Below are positions 14,672 to 18,513 of a DNA stretch of 18,513 nucleotides, piece by piece. Origin of the DNA: Candidatus Spyradosoma merdigallinarum. GTDB taxonomy: Bacteria > Verrucomicrobiota > Verrucomicrobiia > Opitutales > UBA953. The position numbers and the translations under genes are program-made. The stretch covers positions 1 to 18,513 of the forward strand of contig DVOG01000169.1 of the NCBI GenBank assembly GCA_018713755.1, written 5' to 3'. Under the pieces are notes generated by a model. The model saw only the letters and a list, made by a program, of their open reading frames with translations, was not told the DNA's origin and did not search any database. Within the stretch, counting starts at the first letter, position 1. Each line of letters starts with the position of its first letter.

Positions 14672-15226
14672 TCAATTCCGGGGAAATTCGCCGGCGGGAG
14701 CGGCGCGCAGCTTTTTCCAGACGCGCAGAAAAGACTCCGAGAAAAGCTCCGGCGACTTTTCCGTCATCGCGTCGATTTCCGCCGGCGGGAACGCGAGCAG
14801 CGCGTCGATTTCCGCCGGGTTCGGCGTGAGCGGTCCCGCCCGGTCGAGGCGGTAGACGCGCAGAAATTCCCAGCCGGTTTCCCGGCACGGGCGCATCGCG
14901 AAAAGAAACTCCGGCGCGGGAGCGTCCGCCGCGGGAATGCCGAGCTCCTCTTCGAGTTCCCGCCGCGCCGCCTGCTCGTAGCTTTCTCCGGCGTCGACGT
15001 GGCCCGCGCACGACGTCGACAGCAGGCCCGGGCAGGTGTCTTTCGCGAGCGAACGCTTTTGGAGCACGACGTTCCCGCGCCCGTCGGAGACGACGATGTG
15101 AACCGCGCGGTGGAGGAGCCGGCGGCGGTGGACTTCCGCGCGCGTCGCCCGGCCGACGACGCGGTCGTTTTCGTCGACGACGTCGAAAATTTCGTCCGGA
15201 CTCTGCGCGGGAACGTTTGGTTTCAT
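14672..15226 (-). CDS. Nudix hydrolase, isopentenyl-diphosphate isomerase/YfcD-like
   Basis: This 184-aa protein contains a full Nudix box, G75-x5-E81-x7-R89-E-L-x-E-E-x-G-I97, in GHVDAGESYEQAARRELEEELGI. The N-terminal DEIFDVVDENDRVVGRATRAEVH and the following LLHRAVHIVV are typical of the IDI/YfcD-like branch. These enzymes hydrolyse nucleoside diphosphate-linked compounds or isomerise IPP. Most YfcD-like members have an unknown substrate and I would not call this one an IPP isomerase. It lies 35 bp before the MBL gene and 33 bp after the beta-CASP gene, so co-transcription is likely. Two direct copies of GCGGGAACGTTT flank its start codon. Confidence 0.9.
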   Translation of the reverse strand: MKPNVPAQSPDEIFDVVDENDRVVGRATRAEVHRRRLLHRAVHIVVSDGRGNVVLQKRSLAKDTCPGLLSTSCAGHVDAGESYEQAARRELEEELGIPAADAPAPEFLFAMRPCRETGWEFLRVYRLDRAGPLTPNPAEIDALLAFPPAEIDAMTEKSPELFSESFLRVWKKLRAAPAGEFPRN

Positions 15227-15259
15227 CGCGGGAACGTTTTTTTCTCCGAGAAAAACGAA

Positions 15260-16663
15260 TTACAGCAGCACCGCTTCTCCGAGGTGCGGGAGCGCGGCGC
15301 GGACGCCGAAGCGCGTGCGGATTTTCTGCGCGAGCGTTTCGCGCTGGCGCTGCTCGCCGTGAACGATGACGACGCGCGGGCGCTTCGCTTTTTTCTCGAC
15401 GAGCGGCGCGAGCCAGCGGAGCAAATCGGTTTGTCCCGCGTGCGCGGAAAATCCGCCGAGCGTGTAAATTTTCGCGCGGACGCCGATGTCTTCGCCGTAG
15501 ATGCGCACGCGGCGGCGGCCTTCGGCGAGCATTCGCCCGAGGGAGCCTTCCGCCTGAAAGCCGCAGATGAGCACCGTCGTTTCTGGTTTCCAGAGATTGT
15601 TTTTCAGGTGGTGAAGAATGCGGCCGCCGTTGCACATGCCCGCTCCCGCCAGGATGATGCAGGGGCCTTCGATGTCGTTGAGCGCGCGGGATTCTTCGCC
15701 CGTGCGGCACAGTTTCACGCCGGCGAGAGCGACGGCGAGCTTGCGGTTTTTTTCGTAGGACTGCGCCTCGTCGTCGTAAAGTTCGCTGTGCTTCCGGTAA
15801 AGCATCGAAGCTTCGATCGCCATCGGGCTGTCGAGGTAGACGGGAATTTTCGGGAGCTTGCCTTGGTCGAAAAATTCTCCGAGATAATAAAGCAGCTGCT
15901 GCGCGCGGCCGACGGCAAAGGTCGGAATCAGGACTTTGCCGCGTTTTTCAACGGCCCGGCTGAGCAAATCGTGAAATTCGTTGAGCGTCGCCTGAAGGTC
16001 GCGGTGGTCGCGGTCGCCGTAAGTGGATTCGATGAAGACGGCGTCGAAGTTGTCCTCGTTCTTTTTCGCGTCGCGCAGAATCGGCATGCCCGAGGGTCCG
16101 AGGTCGCCCGAAAAGAGGATTTTTTTCCTGACGCCGGCGTCGTTCGCCGAGATTTCGATGCTCGAAGATCCGAGCAGATGGCCGGCTTCGACGAATTTCG
16201 CCTTGATGCCCGGCGCCGCCTCGAATTCCGTTTCATATTCGACGGGAGAAAAGAGCGGGAACACGCGTTTCACGTCCTCCGTGGTGTAAAGCGGGTCGAC
16301 GGGCTTGCGCAGCGCGCGTGCGCGTCGCCGATTTTCGCGCGCGGCGTCGGATTCCTGCAGATGCCCGGAATCGAGCAAAATCAGCTTCGCGACTTCGATC
16401 GTCGCTTGCGTCGCGTAGATTTTTTTCGCGTAGCCGGCTTTGACGAAAAGCGGAAGCCGCCCGCAGTGGTCGAGATGCGCGTGCGTCAGGACGATCGCGT
16501 CGAGCTTTTCGACGGAAATGCCTGCGGGAACGCGGTTCGCGGGAAGATTGGCCGAAAATCCCTGAAAAATCCCGCAGTCCACGAGGATTTTCGACTTTTT
16601 CAGGTCGACGAGAAAACAGGAGCCGGTCACGCCGCCGGCGGCGCCGTAGGGGATAATTCGCAT
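15260..16663 (-). CDS. MBL-fold/beta-CASP metallo-hydrolase (RNA-processing exonuclease family)
   Basis: This 467-aa protein combines an MBL domain (THAHLDH, H61/H63/D65/H66; later AGHLLGSSSIEI and FSGDLG) with a beta-CASP cap (ESTYGDR, IPTFAVGRAQ, and a terminal GFSAHAGQTDLLRW and VHGE). This is the COG1236/Ysh1-like group related to CPSF73 and archaeal CPSF-type nucleases. Members cut RNA endo- or exonucleolytically with two zinc ions. The ATG at 16663 gives the family start MRIIPYGAAGGVTGSC. An in-frame ATG three codons upstream (16672) is equally possible, and the longer frame to 16816 is not credible. It is the first gene of the minus-strand run and is divergent from the fumarase gene. 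Confidence 0.93.
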   Translation of the reverse strand: MRIIPYGAAGGVTGSCFLVDLKKSKILVDCGIFQGFSANLPANRVPAGISVEKLDAIVLTHAHLDHCGRLPLFVKAGYAKKIYATQATIEVAKLILLDSGHLQESDAARENRRRARALRKPVDPLYTTEDVKRVFPLFSPVEYETEFEAAPGIKAKFVEAGHLLGSSSIEISANDAGVRKKILFSGDLGPSGMPILRDAKKNEDNFDAVFIESTYGDRDHRDLQATLNEFHDLLSRAVEKRGKVLIPTFAVGRAQQLLYYLGEFFDQGKLPKIPVYLDSPMAIEASMLYRKHSELYDDEAQSYEKNRKLAVALAGVKLCRTGEESRALNDIEGPCIILAGAGMCNGGRILHHLKNNLWKPETTVLICGFQAEGSLGRMLAEGRRRVRIYGEDIGVRAKIYTLGGFSAHAGQTDLLRWLAPLVEKKAKRPRVVIVHGEQRQRETLAQKIRTRFGVRAALPHLGEAVLL

Positions 16664-16805
16664 GACGCGCATTGTATCATTTCCGGAAGGGAAAGAAAGA
16701 CAATTGCGCCCGCGTTCCCGCCGTTTCCGCGCGCAGGAACGAAACGCGGACGCGAAACGAAAAAACTTTAATTTTCCCCCGTTTGGCCTTACTTTATGCG
16801 GCGTT

Positions 16806-18446
16806 ATGGCAAACATTCCTCCTTTCAGATATCAGCATCCGTTCCCGCTCGGGGAAGACCGGACCGAATACTATCTGCTGACGAAAGACTACGTTTCCGT
16901 CGGCGAGTTCGAAGGCGTTCCCGTGCTCAAAGTCGCGAAGGAAGGCCTCACGGCCATGGCGAACGCGGCGTTCCGCGACGTTTCGTTCATGCTGCGGCGT
17001 TCGCACAACGAGCAGGTCGCGAAAATCCTTCGCGATCCCGAAGCGAGCGAAAACGACAAGTACGTCGCGCTCACGTTCCTGCGCAACGCGGAAGTCGCCT
17101 GCAAGGGAAAACTGCCGCTCTGCCAGGACACGGGAACGGCGATCATTCACGGCGAAAAAGGCCAGCAGGTTTGGACCGGCGGCGGGGATGAGGAAGCGCT
17201 TTCGCTCGGCGTCTACAAAACCTACACGGAGGAAAATCTGCGCTACTCGCAGAACGCGCCGCTGTCCATGTACGAGGAAGTGAACACGAAGTGCAATCTC
17301 CCCGCGCAAATCGATCTCGAGGCGACGGACGGCATGGAATACAGGTTCCTCTGCGTCACCAAAGGCGGCGGGAGCGCGAACAAAACTTATCTTTATCAGG
17401 AGACGAAGGCGTTGCTCAATCCGAAGACGCTCGTGCCGTTTCTCGTCGAAAAAATGAAGACGCTCGGCACGGCGGCGTGCCCGCCGTATCACGTCGCGTT
17501 CTGCATCGGCGGCACTTCGGCGGAGAAAAATCTGCTCACCGTGAAGCTCGCTTCGACGCACTATTACGACGAGCTCCCGACCAGCGGGAACGAGTTCGGC
17601 CGCGCGTTCCGCGACGTCGAGCTCGAAAAGCAGGTGCTCGAAGAAGCGCATCGCATCGGGCTCGGCGCGCAGTTCGGCGGAAAATATTTCGCGCACGACG
17701 TGCGCATCATTCGGCTCCCGCGCCACGGCGCGAGCTGCCCGGTCGGCATGGGCGTCTCCTGCTCCGCGGACCGCAACATCAAGTGCAAAATCAACAAAGA
17801 CGGCATTTGGATCGAAAAGCTCGACGACAATCCCGGCGAGCTCATTCCCGTCGAGCTGCGTCAGGCGGGCGAGGGCGACGCCGTCCGCATCGACCTGAAC
17901 CGCCCGATGCCGGAAATTCTCAAGGAACTTTCTAAATATCCCGTCGCGACGCGGCTTTCGCTGAACGGCACGATCATCGTCGGGCGCGACATCGCGCACG
18001 CGAAGCTCAAGGAGCGGCTCGACCGCGGCGAAGATCTTCCGCAATACGTCAAGGATCATCCGATTTACTACGCCGGTCCCGCGAAGACGCCGGCGGGAAT
18101 GGCCTGCGGCTCAATGGGCCCGACGACGGCCGGGCGCATGGATTCCTACGTGGATCTGTTCCAGTCGCACGGCGGCTCGCTGATCATGCTCGCCAAGGGC
18201 AACCGCAGCCAGCAGGTCACGGACGCCTGCCGGAAGCACGGCGGCTTCTATCTCGGCTCGATCGGCGGTCCCGCGGCGATTCTCGCGCAGAACAACATCA
18301 AGTCGATCGAATGCGTCGAGTATCCGGAACTCGGCATGGAGGCGATCTGGAAAATCGAAGTCGAGAATTTCCCGGCGTTCATTCTCGTGGACGACAAGGG
18401 CAACGATTTCTTCAAACAGATTCGTCCCGTCTGCCCGAAGGCGTGA
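16806..18446 (+). CDS. fumA: Class I fumarate hydratase (4Fe-4S)
   Basis: This 546-aa protein matches the length of FumA/FumB-type fumarases, which fuse the alpha and beta halves found as separate subunits in tartrate dehydratases. The three 4Fe-4S cysteines are C106 (LPLCQDTGT), C225 (TAACPPYHV) and C319 (GVSCSADR), in the same positions within one residue as in E. coli FumA. The C-terminal half has GPTTAGRMDSY and a KGNRS loop typical of the swivelling beta domain. The enzyme interconverts fumarate and malate in the TCA cycle or its reductive branch, and its oxygen-sensitive cluster suits an anaerobe. The ATG at 16806 is chosen because it gives the usual family start. The frame remains open upstream without conserved residues. 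No Shine-Dalgarno sequence is visible. Confidence 0.95.
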   Translation: MANIPPFRYQHPFPLGEDRTEYYLLTKDYVSVGEFEGVPVLKVAKEGLTAMANAAFRDVSFMLRRSHNEQVAKILRDPEASENDKYVALTFLRNAEVACKGKLPLCQDTGTAIIHGEKGQQVWTGGGDEEALSLGVYKTYTEENLRYSQNAPLSMYEEVNTKCNLPAQIDLEATDGMEYRFLCVTKGGGSANKTYLYQETKALLNPKTLVPFLVEKMKTLGTAACPPYHVAFCIGGTSAEKNLLTVKLASTHYYDELPTSGNEFGRAFRDVELEKQVLEEAHRIGLGAQFGGKYFAHDVRIIRLPRHGASCPVGMGVSCSADRNIKCKINKDGIWIEKLDDNPGELIPVELRQAGEGDAVRIDLNRPMPEILKELSKYPVATRLSLNGTIIVGRDIAHAKLKERLDRGEDLPQYVKDHPIYYAGPAKTPAGMACGSMGPTTAGRMDSYVDLFQSHGGSLIMLAKGNRSQQVTDACRKHGGFYLGSIGGPAAILAQNNIKSIECVEYPELGMEAIWKIEVENFPAFILVDDKGNDFFKQIRPVCPKA

Positions 18447-18470
18447 AGTTTTTCCGCTTCGCGCAAAAGA

Positions 18471-18511
18471 AAAACGTTCCCGCGCAAGTTCGTGCGGGAA
18501 CGTTTTTTTTT
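18471..18511 (+). terminator. Intrinsic terminator built from inverted CGGGAAC motifs
   Basis: AAAACGTTCCCGC (18471-18483) pairs with GCGGGAACGTTTT. One G-U and one C-G pair extend the stem to about 15 bp around the 6-nt loop at 18486-18491, and a run of nine T follows. It lies 25 bp after the fumarase stop codon. Its GC core is an inverted pair of the over-represented motif CGTTCCCGC. This is how uptake sequences of Neisseria and Haemophilus often double as terminators. Confidence 0.93.
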
Positions 18512-18513
18512 GC

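Larger units (their letters stand above)
673..18513. repeat. Dispersed 7-mer CGGGAAC/GTTCCCG, about 80 copies
   Basis: Counting by eye outside the array gives about 80 copies of CGGGAAC or its complement, roughly one per 215 bp. Composition alone would predict about 3-4. Most are followed by G (CGGGAACG). Almost every GGGAAC carries the preceding C; one exception is near 13215. Copies occur in both orientations, in all reading frames and between genes. They are found in cas and host genes alike and at the start of every CRISPR repeat. Function is unknown. Candidates are a DNA uptake sequence, a recombination or chromosome-segregation signal, or a modification-linked site. Confidence 0.8.

Noticed and set aside
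10110..14855. 1581-codon plus-strand open frame
   Set aside because: It spans the complements of five recognisable minus-strand genes and has Arg-rich, low-information sequence.
14637..15710. Upstream extension of the glyoxalase II-like frame
   Set aside because: It is an Arg/Pro/His-rich frame shadow over the Nudix and beta-CASP genes. The conserved MBL sequence starts at ATG 14636.
16662..16805. Upstream extension of the fumarase frame
   Set aside because: It overlaps the start of the divergent beta-CASP gene and has no family similarity. ATG 16806 gives the expected FumA length and cysteine positions.

Overview
The window holds a complete type V-A (Cas12a) CRISPR-Cas locus on the minus strand, followed by housekeeping genes of a GC-rich Gram-negative bacterium. 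Gram-negative status is seen in BamA (outer-membrane assembly), a Skp/OmpH chaperone and a type II/IV-type pseudopilin. A class I (4Fe-4S) fumarase fits an anaerobic lifestyle. Recognisable Shine-Dalgarno sequences are nearly absent. The mix would suit a gut Verrucomicrobiota/PVC-type or similar bacterium, but this assignment is only inference.

Layout. 1-671 is a CRISPR array (11 identical 36-nt repeats, 10 spacers) read on the minus strand. 672-816 is its leader, with a promoter and a 16-bp palindrome. 817-6531 is the operon cas12a-cas4-cas1-cas2, transcribed towards the array. 6532-6811 is a compact regulatory region between cas12a and the host genes. It contains the cas12a promoter, a divergent small-RNA unit and a bidirectional terminator. 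6812-16663 is a run of minus-strand host genes: a beta-CASP metallo-hydrolase, a Nudix hydrolase, a glyoxalase II-like metallo-beta-lactamase protein, a pseudopilin, an unrecognised membrane-anchored protein, dnaB, bamA and skp/ompH. 16806-18446 is a divergent class I fumarase ending in a strong terminator.

The main discovery is in 6539-6687. A lone degenerate CRISPR repeat (6641-6672) keeps the whole Cas12a-binding handle. It is followed by an 11-nt guide that exactly matches a site (6543-6553) in the cas12a promoter. That site is preceded by a TTTA PAM (6539-6542), and the match stops after 11 nt. This is the architecture expected of a Cas-regulating RNA (creR type): Cas12a loaded with this RNA should bind its own promoter without cutting it. 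The upstream part of this unit also shares a 16-nt palindrome (15/16 identical) and a following TTGACG with the array leader. The regulator therefore looks like a captured and trimmed leader-repeat unit.

A second genome-scale signal is the 7-mer CGGGAAC/GTTCCCG. It occurs about 80 times outside the array, in both orientations, inside genes and in terminators. It resembles a DNA uptake sequence or another chromosome-wide signal.
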